DNA of 64,000 bases from Azadirachta indica (taxonomy: Eukaryota > Streptophyta > Magnoliopsida > Sapindales > Meliaceae). This document shows positions 25,317 through 37,805 of this stretch, piece by piece (position 1 is the first letter of the stretch; the number at the start of each line of letters is the position of its first letter). The notes under the pieces are model-generated. The model ran no database searches and was not told the origin of the DNA. It saw only the letters and a program-made list of their open reading frames with translations. The position numbers and the translations under genes are program-made. The stretch is taken from assembly GCA_022749755.1 (NCBI GenBank), contig CM040446.1, positions 6,932,715-6,996,714 on the forward strand, given 5' to 3'.

Positions 25317-25332
25317 CCATGCTCTGATACCA
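25317..25332 (-). other. Primer-binding site, initiator Met-tRNA type
   Basis: The minus strand reads TGGTATCAGAGCATGG four bases beyond the LTR edge at 25337. TGGTATCAGAGC is the standard plant retrotransposon site complementary to the 3' end of initiator methionine tRNA. It fixes element orientation as minus and the right-hand LTR as the 5' LTR. Confidence 0.85.
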
Positions 25333-25336
25333 AATC

Positions 25337-27880
25337 TGTCAGGATCGAACCCGACCCCTCCTGGAGTTTAAGACAAGTCTTGTATAAACATGTACTTTTC
25401 ATCTATAACATTTCCATAATCTATACATTAAAAAATTTATAATGACATAATCAGCCTCAAGCCTCTATCATCAACACTTAGTAAGGCTCTATGACTTATC
25501 AAAAGCATATATATATATATATATACATGATGTATTCAAAATGTTTTTATGTAACATGCGTAGAGTGGTCTCAACTTCATCTATAAAACTTTATCCTGCA
25601 TAAAATCCTGCGTACCTAGAGGAAATTGAGAAAATAGGGAGAAGGTTGAGTTTGTGGCTCAGTGAGTAGATATAAGTTTTAAGAAAAATAAGTTTAAATA
25701 TTTTCATAAATAATTTCTTCAGCTTATATAATCAAATCATGATCTATATTATAAACATAATCACCATAAGATTTTTACACTTGCATACATAACTCAAAAA
25801 TCATTCTCACAATAATATAAGTTAATCATCATTCATCATTAATATTGGCATGCATACGTAATTTGTATAACAAGGACACTTATAACAACTTAATCATCCT
25901 TGCACCCATCTAGTACCCAGGGAAAATCATGCTTAGCAAGAAAATGTCATACTCAACCCAACGACCTTGTATCCTCATCCGAGGAGTTCATGTCATATTC
26001 TTGTCATGTACATACATTTCCATGGGTGCCAAGGACCTATTGTCATTAAACTCAAATCCTCTCCCAGTTTGTGATTTCTTGGACTTTGTATCACCTATTG
26101 ACATATATCCTCTACTAAAATTAAAGGTTGAGATTTCATTTCAATAAAATTTTAACAAATTTATCTCAAATTATACAAACCAGGAGTCAACGCCCAGAAC
26201 TGAGATTTCATTTCCCAGTTCATTGCTACCACCCACCACCACCAATAAACTAAAGTTTATTCACATAGCCGAATCAAACTTAGAATTTATTTGGCCACGA
26301 ACAATAAATAGCAAACAAAAATTTATCTGATTTTAGCTTTCAAATAATAGTTTTCTTATTCAGTGCAATTGAATCAATCTTTCTACAATTATCTAAACCA
26401 ATACTTAGATTCCAAATTTACTTTGAGAAAAGTTTGAAACTTTATGCAAGAGATAACAGAACTTGCTCAATTTGCTTATCCAACGAACTCTAATTAAGTA
26501 GAGTAGATTTAACGTCTTAAAATAACATATTCGTATCATTATTATTAAAAAACCATTGATTCCACAACTAGACAAGTTACAATTGTTGTCACTTAAGCAA
26601 AGCCAAGGTGCATAGTTCTAACTCGCTCATGTGATTGGCAAGGGATCGAATCTAAAGTTACCAATGTTGGCGGAGAAGAGATCACAAAGGTTTCTAGAGA
26701 AGAAAGGAAAGAGCATGAATAAAGGTGATGGTGATTATGTTTGGTGCTATTTTAAAGGACCAAACATTGTCTTCATCAAAGAAATCTATGTCCATTGTCA
26801 ATTATTGCGTAGCTTTTGGTTTGCTAGGAGATATTTATAAGGGTATTGAGTAGCGGTTCAATATTGCGATGGTTAGAATCAAAGATCTGAGGATGAGATG
26901 TTGATTAATGAAGTTAGGTGAAGTAAAAGAGATGTTGCAATACATGTCCAAGATTTGGTGGCATAGATAAATTTTTAGTTTATTGGTGGCGGTGGATGGT
27001 GGCAATGAACAGTGAAATGAAATCTTAGTTCTAGGCATTAACTCATGGTTTGGGAAATTTAGAATAAATTTGTCAAATTTTTATTGAAATGAAATCTCAA
27101 CCTTTAATTTTAATGGAGAATATGTGTCAATAGATAATACAAAGTCCAAGAAATCCCAAATCAGGAAACGATCTAAGTCCATTATCATTACTAGGGATGG
27201 GTACATATAGGGTGCCTTGAACAGGCATAAACCATAATTCTATATATAATAACCATTTTTACATATATACTAAATTCTTCCACATAATATAAATTTTCAA
27301 TTCCTATGTCACAATTCAATATAACTATAACAATACAATCATAAAACAAATAATGCCTAATTTCATATAATTTCATAATAACACAATATGGATTAAATAT
27401 TACATTAAATCAATGCAATTCAAACATCAAAATATAATTCATTCATAATCTAATTTCTTCCCTATATAACGTAGTTAAATCTTCAACAAACAATTCCACA
27501 ATAATGTAACTTAATTCACTCATAATAAAATTGATATTTGATTATATGAAAATATGCAATAATTTAAAATATATCCACTCACAGTCAGGTAATCTAATTT
27601 CGAGAATTGTCAGGGCCTCCTAGGTTTCCTACTGCTATTTGTTGTATTACTTCCTTATGTATCTTCTTTTTCTTCTCGTTTCCCTTTTATTTTGTTTTTC
27701 TTCTTTTTCTTCTTTTCTCTTTTTTCTTCCCTCTTTCTTCTTCTTTTTCTTTCTTCCTCTGTTTCTCTTATACAATTTCATCCCATTTCTCTCAACAAAA
27801 TATAAACTATCTATTTTTTGTTATTATTAAAGAAGATAAACAGTAACCAATTATATTAAAACATTAAAATTGTTTACCTT
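25337..27880 (-). mobile_element. Gypsy family G element: 5' LTR with nested insertion
   Basis: Starts TGTCAGGATCGAACCCGACC next to the primer-binding site and ends where similarity to the partner LTR stops, after AAAACATTAAAATT (about 27880). The LTR proper is about 1.4 kb. The remaining 1132 bases (26049-27180) are a TIR element inserted into it. The pyrimidine tract and TATAAG-type promoter (about 27765-27772, minus) are conserved with the sister LTR. Confidence 0.75.
26049..27180. mobile_element. Non-autonomous MULE nested in the gypsy LTR
   Basis: The two ends are inverted copies over roughly 110 bases and then again more loosely to about 230 bases. The left end carries GATTTCTTGGACTTTGTATc and GGTTGAGATTTCATTTCAAT. 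The right end carries their complements, ATTGAAATGAAATCTCAACC and the complement of GGGATTTCTTGGACTTTGTA. Flanking 10-mers ATTGTCATTA (26039-26048) and ATTATCATTA (27181-27190) look like a target-site duplication, which is 9-10 bases in Mutator-like elements. The lone LTR at 9705 shows the unoccupied site. No transposase is encoded. The unique centre (about 26340-26930) has a 69-codon frame of unknown origin. Confidence 0.85.
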
Positions 27881-27929
27881 ATCCCGACATTATTGTTATG
27901 TCTCCCTTTTTTTATTTATTTTTAAGACA

Positions 27930-30900
27930 TAATAGACTAGATGTTTTAACAACTATGATATATGGCACCATAAGATTCAATTTGTCTTGGAAGAACAATA
28001 ATCTCTCTTGAGGCTTGATTGATATGGTGGTTTAACTGCTAGAAGGAAACATTGCTCAATATAAGAGGGATATAGAAGCATATAATGCTTGGATAACTAA
28101 GAATAACAATGCTCACATAACATTGCTAAGTAGTATGCATGATGACCTCCTTTATGAGTATGACAATACTAGATGGCTTAAGTCATGTGGATTATTCTTA
28201 AAGAGAAGTTTGGTGGTGCTTATACAACTAGACTTAAGAAACTATCAAATTTGACTCATATTGTCAATGCCTTAACTTTTGTTAAAGGCAACATCTAAAT
28301 GATATGTTTTAATTAACAAATAACAAATCTAGTAGTCATTAGGTTCCTTTAAATTAATGAGAGCATATAAAGGTGAACATGATCTGCAATGATGACAGTA
28401 GAACATTTGATGATATCAAGCATCATCTTGAGCTAAAAGATAAATGCTTTGAGGCAACTAAGCCTTATAGTCAACTTTATATAACCAATTTCACCTTCTA
28501 TAAGGCTGCAGCTTTTTTAAAAGGGACAAGATGGGTTATTTCATTTGCAAATACGCTAAGCCACAATGATGCAACCCAACTCCAATATTTCTGATTATTG
28601 TTTATTTCTAACTCTCTTTTTCTAACTAATCTTGTCCCTTTTTAGAATGTAGACTCCGAAGCCACAAACTATATAGCTCAAGATTGAGAAGTTTATATGG
28701 AGTATTGTTGAATTAGTTCTAGGACAAAATGTATATATATGTGATAAACAACATTGAGTCAAAGATAATGGAAATGGCACTTGCAAATTTTTTTGTGTGA
28801 TGGCCATACTTTTCTCCTAAGTAATGGTCTATACGCTTTAGAAATTGTATAAAATTTAGTCTTAATATATGTTCTTCTCAAATTAGGCTACCATGTACAT
28901 ATTTCCATGATAAAGTAATGAGACTCATTTTAAATTCTATTCTTGTTGGCACTAGTTATTCATTAGATGGTTTATTATTTTGGATACCAATTTTTTCAGT
29001 CATAATAATAATGATGGTTATTTTTCATTATTACATCTTCTAATGTTTTAAATGTGGACGTTAGGACACAGCATGCTAGATTAGAACATATTAGGCAAGA
29101 TAGAATGGATAAATTAGCTAAAGAAGGCCTACTAAGGTTACTCGCTAATATTCAATTATCTATATGTAAGAGTTGTCTAGCTAGAAAAGCAACTAGAAAA
29201 CCATTTAACAAAGGAACCAGAGCTGAAGTTCAATTACAATTAGTTCATTATGACTTCTGTTGAATGATGAATGTAAAAGCTAGGCATAGAGCCTATTATT
29301 TTATTATATTCATTGATGACTATACAAGTTTTGGTTATGTTTACTTGTTCTCACATAAATCAAAAGCACTATATTACTTTAGATTATATGTTAAGTTGGT
29401 GGAAAACTAATTAGATAAGAAGATCAAAACCTTAAGGACTGATTAAGGATATGAAGATCTTTCTGATTAGTTTAAAGAACTATGCAATGAGAAATGTATT
29501 GATAAATAGTTGACTATTCTTAAAACTTTGTAATAAAATGGTGTACCGGAAAGAAAGAATGGGAGTTTATTAAATAGTTAGGTTTATGATGGCAGAAGCA
29601 AATCATCTAATATCTTACTAGATAGATGCACTACTTATTGCTATATATATTTTTAACTGTGTTCCTACCAAATCAGTTAATTCTACTCCTTATAAGTTAT
29701 GCATGTGTAGAAAATTCTGTTTAATGTAATTGTGATCCTAGAGGTCTATAACTTATGTTCACGATCTATCACATAAACATGACAAATTGGGTGTAAGGGG
29801 CAGACAATCTATCTTCATTGCATATCCTAAATACTTAAAAGGATATGTATTTATCGATGAAAAAATTGATAGGATAATAATTGAATTGGAATCCAAAGAT
29901 GTTATATTTTTAGAAATTGAATTTCCTATAATTAAGAAAGTAAACAAGAATATCCAACTTTATGAATTGGATGATTATAGTGATACTTTAAACAAAAGTG
30001 TTGAGAAACATATATATTTGTCTCAAGATGCCATTCCTAATAGGAGTGGAACATTTTCAAAGTTGGTTCGTACAACTACCCCATGTCATTTTTTTGATAT
30101 TGAGGAGTAGTGAAAGGCTTAATCAAGTCTGAGATTTAGTTAATTTGCAGCTTAATCATTGAGCCACTGAAAACAAATAGGTTTTTCGTATTAAGAGAAT
30201 GGCAAATGGCATAACTGAAAGATATAAGGTACAATTAGTAGTGAAAGGCTGTACTTACAAGGAGGGTGTAAACTATGAGGAAAGCTTCTCACCAATGATA
30301 AATTTTGCTTCCATTCATTTGATCTTAGCCATAGTTGTACATTTAGATCTTGAATTACATGGATGTAAAAACAACATTTCTCAATGGAGAACTAGAAGAG
30401 GAGAAATATATGAAATAACCTCAAGGGTTTGTTACTAAAGGCTTATAGTACAAAGTTTGCAAGCTCAAAAGATCAATTTATAGGCTAAAACGATCTTTTA
30501 GACAATGGTATCTTAAGTTTCATAGAGCTATAATCTTTTATAAATTCTCGATGATTGATGAGGATCATTGTACGTATGTTAAAATCTGAAAATAATTTTA
30601 TGATATTACTTTTATATATGGATGATATTTTGATGGCTGAGAACAATAAGGAGTTTTTTAAAACTATTAAACAATGATTATTTCCAAATTTTAAGATGAA
30701 ATTAAATATAGACAAAGCAACTTATATCTTAGGAGTTAAGATTTATAGGGATCATAAAAGAAAAGTTCTAGCTTTGTTTAAAAACTTTATATTAGAAAGA
30801 TTTTTTGATAAATTTAATATGGCTAGTTATAAATCTATGGATACTCGCATATTAAAAGGACAAACTCTTAGCCTTTATATACGTCCAAAAACACCTTAAG

Positions 30901-31190
30901 AACATGAAAAAAAATACCAAGAATTCCTTACTCAATTGCTATTGACAGTCTCATGCATGTTATGATGTGTCCAAAGACTCCACTATTTGCTATGTCGTTG
31001 GATTGGTAAGTAAATATCAATCTAATATAGGACAAAAGTATTGAAATGTTATCAAAAGGATTTTAGCATATTTAAAGGATATTGCAGACTACTCTTTATG
31101 TTACACTTTGTTGGATATACAAATGTTGATTGGGTTGGTAATTTAGATGAGCAAAAGTCAACTTTTACATATATTTTTCTACTTAAAGCT
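27930..31190 (+). pseudogene. Ty1/copia polyprotein remnant
   Basis: Domains in copia order on the plus strand, each interrupted by stops. There is a gag-like region from about 27940 (ending near 28600). Next is the pre-integrase zinc region ARLEHIRQDRMDKLAKEGLL (29054-29263) with CKSCLARKATRKPFNKGTRA. The integrase C-terminal part is at 29787-30110. Reverse transcriptase begins around 30199 (YKVQLVVKGCTYKEGVNYEE). The catalytic LLLYMDDIL is near 30607-30633, with an RT tail at 30696-30899. The RNase H/connection remnant runs to about 31190. Gag before integrase before RT is diagnostic for copia. No LTR pair was recognised, so the ends are lost or covered by neighbouring insertions. Confidence 0.9.
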
Positions 31191-31396
31191 AGTTTGAAAT
31201 TGCTATGAATTTTGAAATAATCTGTTTTTATTATGCTATAAAAATAATTAGCTTTAAAGAAAATCAATTTAATATGTGATAAATTTTATTTATTAAAGTA
31301 TTGTGAATTTTAAAATAGTTTTATGTGTTTGGTAAATTTATTATTAAAAATATGAGGTATTTTCAGCTAACTACTTCAATTTACTTGAAATCTAAT

Positions 31397-32506
31397 TGTA
31401 ATACAACATGTATTAGGATGTTATACTATAGTCCATAAAGACAACAAATATCTCGACAAACAACAAAATCATAATGTCTGTCCCAAAAAGGTTAACCATA
31501 AAAGCTAAATAATCATTATGCCTTTATAACAAATCAAAACAATTTGAAAATAAAAATCTAGATTAAAATCAAAAGAAAAACCCTAATTCCACAAACATAA
31601 TTCGATTGCCATTCTCCACATAGCCCCTTGACCACCAATCGCTCTAATAATCATCTTTGCAAGTACTCTTGCATCCCGCCTTCGTTGCAAGCACTTGCAT
31701 ATCATTATCCTTGCTTCAACTCATACGTTGTTGTTTCTTCTTCAATTAGAGACTAAAATATCACCATTTGGTATTTGATGACAACGTTGTACCCATACAA
31801 AATTCTTTTGTATCTGACTATGATCTCTATCACCATCTCTATTCATTTTTCAATTCACCTAACCCAAGTAGGCCTATAGATTTATTAATCATATTCAAGA
31901 ACGCTTGTCTAGAATGTGAGTTGGTTTCAAAAGTTAAGTGTTTACTAGTGGTGAATGGAGCTAAGTTAGATGAATTATTTGAATAGTTTGTTTATAGTTT
32001 ATAGATTTTGTGAATGCATAATAATAGAATATTTGGGATGTGTATGTGGAGTTTATTTCTCTTCTATATTTCATGGAAATGGGTGTTATATAAATTTTGC
32101 TGGATTAAAGTTTTATAATTTTGAATTCAATTATGTAACAAATTAATTAGAGTTGGACAACAACTTTTTGGATTCTGTTCAATCATGTCTAAGATAATTG
32201 TATGTTAAGCTTTAGTTTTATAATTTATTTTATTATATTTTTTATAATTAGGTTTTGATCTCATCCAATGTAATATTTTGAGCTTTTGTTAAAAAAAAAA
32301 AAGAATGCAATTATAGGAGATATAAAAAGTAAAGATTGAAAAAGAAAACAAAAAGAATGAAAAAGTATTTTTTATTTTATTAAAAAGAAGATTTTATCCT
32401 CTCACAGTTAACTTTTTTTAAAAAGAACGTTATGAATTCGTAGTTCATTAAGATATTTACTGTCTTTATGGACTATAGTATAGCATCCAATACACATTGT
32501 ATTACA
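31397..32506. mobile_element. TIR element with gene-like filler
   Basis: Inverted ends of about 55 bases. The left contains GTTATACTATAGTCCATAAA (about 31420-31440) and the right contains its complement, TTTATGGACTATAGTATAGC (about 32466-32486), with further matching TGTAATACAA and AAATATCT. The middle looks gene-derived rather than AT filler: an AAAACCCTAATTCCACAAAC start-like leader, then a 72-codon frame (plus, 31768-31986) beginning MVFDDNVVPIQNSFVSDYDL, then a T-rich tail with a polyA-like signal. It may be a gene-capturing (Pack-type) element. No target duplication is clear. Confidence 0.6.
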
Positions 32507-33412
32507 TTGAGACATCGCCTAAAGTGAAATAATTGACTAAAAATATGCCTAAAATATTCTAGTAATATAAATGACTAAAACATATATAATAAATAGTAAT
32601 AAATAAAAATTACTTTAATATGTATTTAGATAACATGCTTCAAGTAAGCGACAACATCACTCTTATTTATAGTCTTGAAGAAGTAATGTTAGGAGAATTA
32701 TATAATATAATATAATCTAATATAATTTTTTTTCCTAAAGTTTTTGGATGGGAGTGAGAAAACTTACTCAAAAAACACTAAAACCTTGCCCTCTACTGTT
32801 ACTTGAACTCAAGATGGCTTAAGAGCGTCAAGCGTGCCCCAAACCACCGGAGGTATCACCTAAGGTGCGCAATATAATGTATTATAATATACGCTTACTT
32901 AAAATAATTTATAGAAAAATATAAATCAAAAGTAAGAATAATAAAAAAGATGATGAAAAGAAAAAGTTTGGTTTTAACAATTTTATTTCTCAATTAAAGT
33001 TGAAATTTAATAATTAATTATAGGGTTAATTTTAGGCTTTTGTAATTTTAGATGGATATATTTGGTATTATACTTACAAACAAAACTATAATTTTGTTAG
33101 GAATAATGTAGTAAATAAAAAAGTGACTATTCAATATATTTCTACACACTACATGGTGGCTTAACCAAAACAATTACCCACTACAAGAAAAAAAGCTACC
33201 TTGACAGAAAAGTATTGATGCTTAATTTATGTATCATAAATTTTTGGCAAGTAGATGACAAATTTTACTTTAGTTATATTTCTGAAACATGTTTAACACA
33301 TTGCAATGTGCATCATGAATTTTTGATATATATTAACCAAATTTAATTAGTTTAGTAAATGACATCATAGTAATTGGATGAAAATGATGACATTTTGATA
33401 GAATTTTTTTTT
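32507..33412. other. Intergenic stretch between two TIR elements
   Basis: AT-rich. A GC-richer patch at about 32755-32870 (CTTGAACTCAAGATGGCTTA, AAACCACCGGAGGTATCACC) is flanked by TATAATATAATATAAT-type repeats on both sides and may be an old small repeat. No coding frame. Confidence 0.4.
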
Positions 33413-33655
33413 GGGAAATTACCTAAAATAGCCATGTTTTTGGATGAATTAACCACAATAATCTCTTTAATAATTTGTGCACTAAACTAGCCTCAGACTC
33501 ACAAATCGAACAAAAATACCCTCCAAATTGCCTTTATACACAAAACATAAGATTTCCCTCTTTTTTCCACTTTGAATAACCCTAAATCCCCCAAATCACC
33601 CATCCCCAAAAAATTTCCCAAATTGTTAAACCCTAAATCAACAAATTAAAATGGC
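33413..33655 (+). repeat. MULE left terminal inverted repeat
   Basis: About 240 bases complementary to 43085-43324, with roughly three quarters of positions matching by eye. The outermost 21 bases differ at two or three positions. Confidence 0.85.
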
Positions 33656-34289
33656 AATTAAAAAAATCATATTTAGAGGTGTCGGCAACAAATTCAAGTT
33701 GGTTGTAACTGGAGGCAATGATAGTTGACAATAGGAACAACAGCAACAGAACCAATAATGGTGACGATAAGTTCATTTGTGCATTTTTCCTCTTTTCTTA
33801 ACCAATATTTTGAGTATTCATCATTTTAAGAGATTATATTGTTTGATTGGATTCTTATACTTGTTATTTGAAATATAATACGCATGATTTTTTATGTAAA
33901 AGTTGGGTTTGAAGTTGAAAAAAATGAACTTGGTATTTCTCGAGCACGCAGGCCTTATTTGATTTTTTAGGTCGAATAAAACTAAACCATACTCAATTTT
34001 TGGGTGTTTTTCGAGTGGACATGCCTTACTCGACTTTTTTTATTAAGTAAACTTTTTTAGTCAAGTAAGGCAAAATCATGCTTAATGTTTTTGTTGAGTA
34101 TAGTTTTGCCTTACTCGACATAAGAGAAAAAATGCATTAGTTTGAAACTTAATATTTAACTTTAGGGGTAAAATGCAAGACTTTAAATTGCTTTTTACAT
34201 GTAATATGCAAGAGTTAAAAACTTAAATTTTAATTTATGTTCTATTAAAGTAAAAATATTTATGCAATTTACTTATTTTACTCATAACC

Positions 34290-36904
34290 AGGTATGGATG
34301 ATCAAATCACATTTTCTATTTATTACAGGGGATCGTGATTATGTCATCAGATGATGTCGAGACATACATTGATGGAAGGGCGCGATTTTTAATTGTACAA
34401 CGAAACATCACCTATCAGCAATTATTGCAGACCATATGCATAACCTTGGAGATGGATCTTGCTCAATTTAGTATTTCTATAAAAGCGAAGTTCTTAATAG
34501 CCGATGAATTATGAGGAGTCATTACAGCTGATATTGTCAATGAGAGTGATGTGTTAAGTCTTATACGGCTAAATAGTTTTGCCGCTTATCAATCAATACG
34601 CGGAATGCACCCATTATATATTACTAGTGATCACATCGTAAGAGGGGATCTTGAGCAACCTATAATTCCTTCTCCTTTAAGGTGTGAGGCAACTATTCTG
34701 GAAGTTCATACACGACCTTTTGCGTCTTCTAGGGGTAGTAATGCTATTAGTGAATCATCAATGAGGCATTCGCCACCAATTAGGCATACGACACCAAGAC
34801 ATTGTACACAATGCCCCCCACTTTCCCATAATGAAGAAGCAGTTAATTACGAATGCTCACTACCCTAATACAATGAAGATCCAACATAAAACTACTTTGA
34901 CAGTGATTCGACTATGTAAAGAACTAGATTTGTTGAACAACATTGTAGAATGAATTATTGTGATGAAGAAGCTACTGCAGGATATGTCAGGTTTATACTA
35001 AGTTGTAGGCCCTCTACATCAACAGAACGTGAAGAAATTGTGTCAAGCTCATCAATGCCTATCCAATGTACTTTTCCAATCTTATCATTGACCACCACTA
35101 CACTACATAATGCACAATCTAGTTCAACATTTAAGGAAGTACGATTTGAGCACATTTTTAAAACAAAAAAAGAGTTAAGCCATGACCTGAGCATAATGGC
35201 TTTGAGGAAACATTTTTAGTTCACCATTATACGCTCAATAACTACCCAATTTGAGGCAAAATGCATCATACAAGGATGCAGTTAGGGAATTCCAGCTATT
35301 AAAAATGACAGACCTAGCGGGTATTTCCACATTAAACGAATGAAAGCCAATCATACTTGTCAAAGCAATCAGTTACAAAACTAGCACTATCAAGTGAACA
35401 GTCTACTCATTGGAGAGTTTGTGATGCATAACTTTTAAGACCCCAGTACAATCTATGCCCCGAGAAATATTCAAAATAATATATAGAAAGAGTACAACAT
35501 GCTTGTATTATATCGATTAGCATGGTTGGCCAGGGAAAAAGGACGTCAATTGGCAAATAGAGATCTAGTAGAGTCATTCCAACTATTACTACAATACTGC
35601 CATGTGTTAGAAAACAAAAATCCGAGGACAATAACACAAATAGAAACAGATGACGACAACCATTTTTGTATTTTTTCATGGCAATGGACGTGTCTATCTG
35701 TGAGTTCCATTCATCCATTTACTCCGTGATTGCATTAGATGAGACTCTTTTAAAGGGAACATATCGAGGAACTATGTTTGTAACTATTGCTAATGATGGA
35801 AACGACAAAATATATCCTATTGCATTTCGAATTGAGGACTTCGAGAATGATGCTTCATAGTAATAGTTCTTGATTGAATTGAAAGAGGCACTTGACCATG
35901 TATCTAATTTGGTTTTTATATATGATAGACATAATTCCATTGAAAAAAGCGTAAGTACTATCTTTCCTAAAGCATATCATGACTTCTACATTTATCATGT
36001 CTCCGTAAACATAAAAACCAAGTATAAAATGAGACAAAAAAATGTAGACAATTTCCAAGCAAGGTACTTCCAAGTTGCAAAGGCGTATTAATTTTCAGAG
36101 TTCAATTGCCAGATGGCTGATTTGAGGTCAATACACCTAGAGGTAGCAAACTATTTAGAGAACGATGTTGGGTTACATAAATGGGCTAAAGTGCATTATC
36201 TTGTTCGTCTGTATGACAAACTAACAACTAACATAGCTAAGAGTATTAATACACTTCTTAGAGATGCGCATACCCTCCTTATTATTGCATTGGTAGATTT
36301 GATATGATCTGTGATGCAATGGTGGTTTTACGAGATGAGAGAAGAAGCTGCTATACTTAAACCACATACGCTATCTAATGCTGCTCAGAAAAAAGTGAGT
36401 GAACAGGAGAAAAAAGTGAGTGAACAAGAGCTCTTATCCCTTCCCTTGTCCATCTATCTTGCCTCCAAGTTTGAATTTGAAGTTAAAATTGCTAGTCAAA
36501 ATCATATAGTGGATTTGAGTGCAAAGAGTTATAGTTATAGTTGCAGCAGGTTTTTTTATTTAGATGAACTACTTTATGTGCATGCACTTGCAGCAATTAT
36601 ATTTGTTTGCGATCAATATATTTCCTAATACTCTCACTACTATACGAACGAGGCACTTTTGTTGGCATATACAAAAGTAATTCATCCTATTAGTGACCAA
36701 CGTAATTGGGTCATTCCATCTAAAGTACGAGACATAAAGGTTCTTCCACTAAGAGGGCATGTTCCAATCGGTCAATTGAAAAGACAAAGAATTCCATCCA
36801 CAAAGGAAAACGTGATAAGACAAATGTATTCAAAGTGCAAGGAGGTTAGCTATAATCGTGCAACTTATAGGAAACCTATCCAAGTTAAGCCCCCACAACA
36901 ATAG
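34290..36904 (+). pseudogene. MuDR-type MULE transposase (broken)
   Basis: The order follows MULE transposases. An N-terminal part starts near 34340 (DVETYIDGRARFLIVQRNIT) with a premature TGA in DEL-stop-G at about 34512. A MuDR DNA-binding domain lies around 35120-35360 (EVRFEHIFKTKKELSHDLSI, then a TAG at 35217). The MULE catalytic domain contains ALDETLLKGTYRGTMFVTIA (35728-35800), with the DET aspartate in the usual place and a frameshift near 35670 just before it. A SWIM-like segment follows (FYLDELLYVHALAAI, about 36553-36600), then a terminal zinc-knuckle segment in which two metal ligands have become tyrosine (MYSKCKEVSYNRATYRKPI, 36820-36880). At least five stops and one frameshift make it non-functional. 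It probably once mobilised this element. Confidence 0.9.
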
Positions 36905-37805
36905 TGTTAAAGATTTGATATGTACTTTTTAATTTGTGAAACTTTTTTATATTGAATTTTGTTGTAATTGCAACATTGAATGCAATATTATTTCATTATT
37001 ATTTCATGTACTTACTAATGATTGTTGGTTTCTTAGGGATTTTTTACCTACCATATATGTAACAATTAAGCAATAAATTAAAAAAAAAAAAAGAAATGGA
37101 TAGTTGTTGAGCAATTAAAACTTCTTCAATGAACTTGGTTTTAATTGGTGAGACACAAAAATAAATAGAATAACTTCTATTAATATAGATACTAATCGGG
37201 AACAAGATAACACATGTTCTAAATCAACAAAAGAAAGTCAATAACAAACAAACAAACATCGAAAAAGAATGATACCAATGTGCTTTGAAGTAGCAATTAT
37301 CTATTTTGTCATTTATATGAACAAAACAAAATAGTATGATCAATATGCAATAATAGGGCCCTATCCCTTAAACTTGGATGGCACCCTAAACTACAAAATC
37401 AAATATATGTTCCACTATATTCAAACATTGGGCAAAGTTCAAAACTTAATAGGGCGAATTTTGAAAAGAAGGTATTTTCAGCTCTCTATATTCGAACTCG
37501 ACAAACTCTTACTTATCGAGTGCTTGAGACTCAGTAATTTGTCAAGTGTTCCAGAACTTTTGTAGCTTTTGTCGAGCGTGGCTTGATTTTTAATGCAATG
37601 AAATTTTCTCTAATACCTAGTGTAAGTTTATTGGTCAAGAGTAATTGATTAGTTACTTGTATGATTATTTTTAATATGTATGCCCATAACTTAACTACAA
37701 TGAAACACGTAATATAAAATGACAAACTAATATATATATATATATATATATAAAACACATATCGGCATGTACTAAAAAGGTAGCATTTATCTAACATGTA
37801 GTCAC

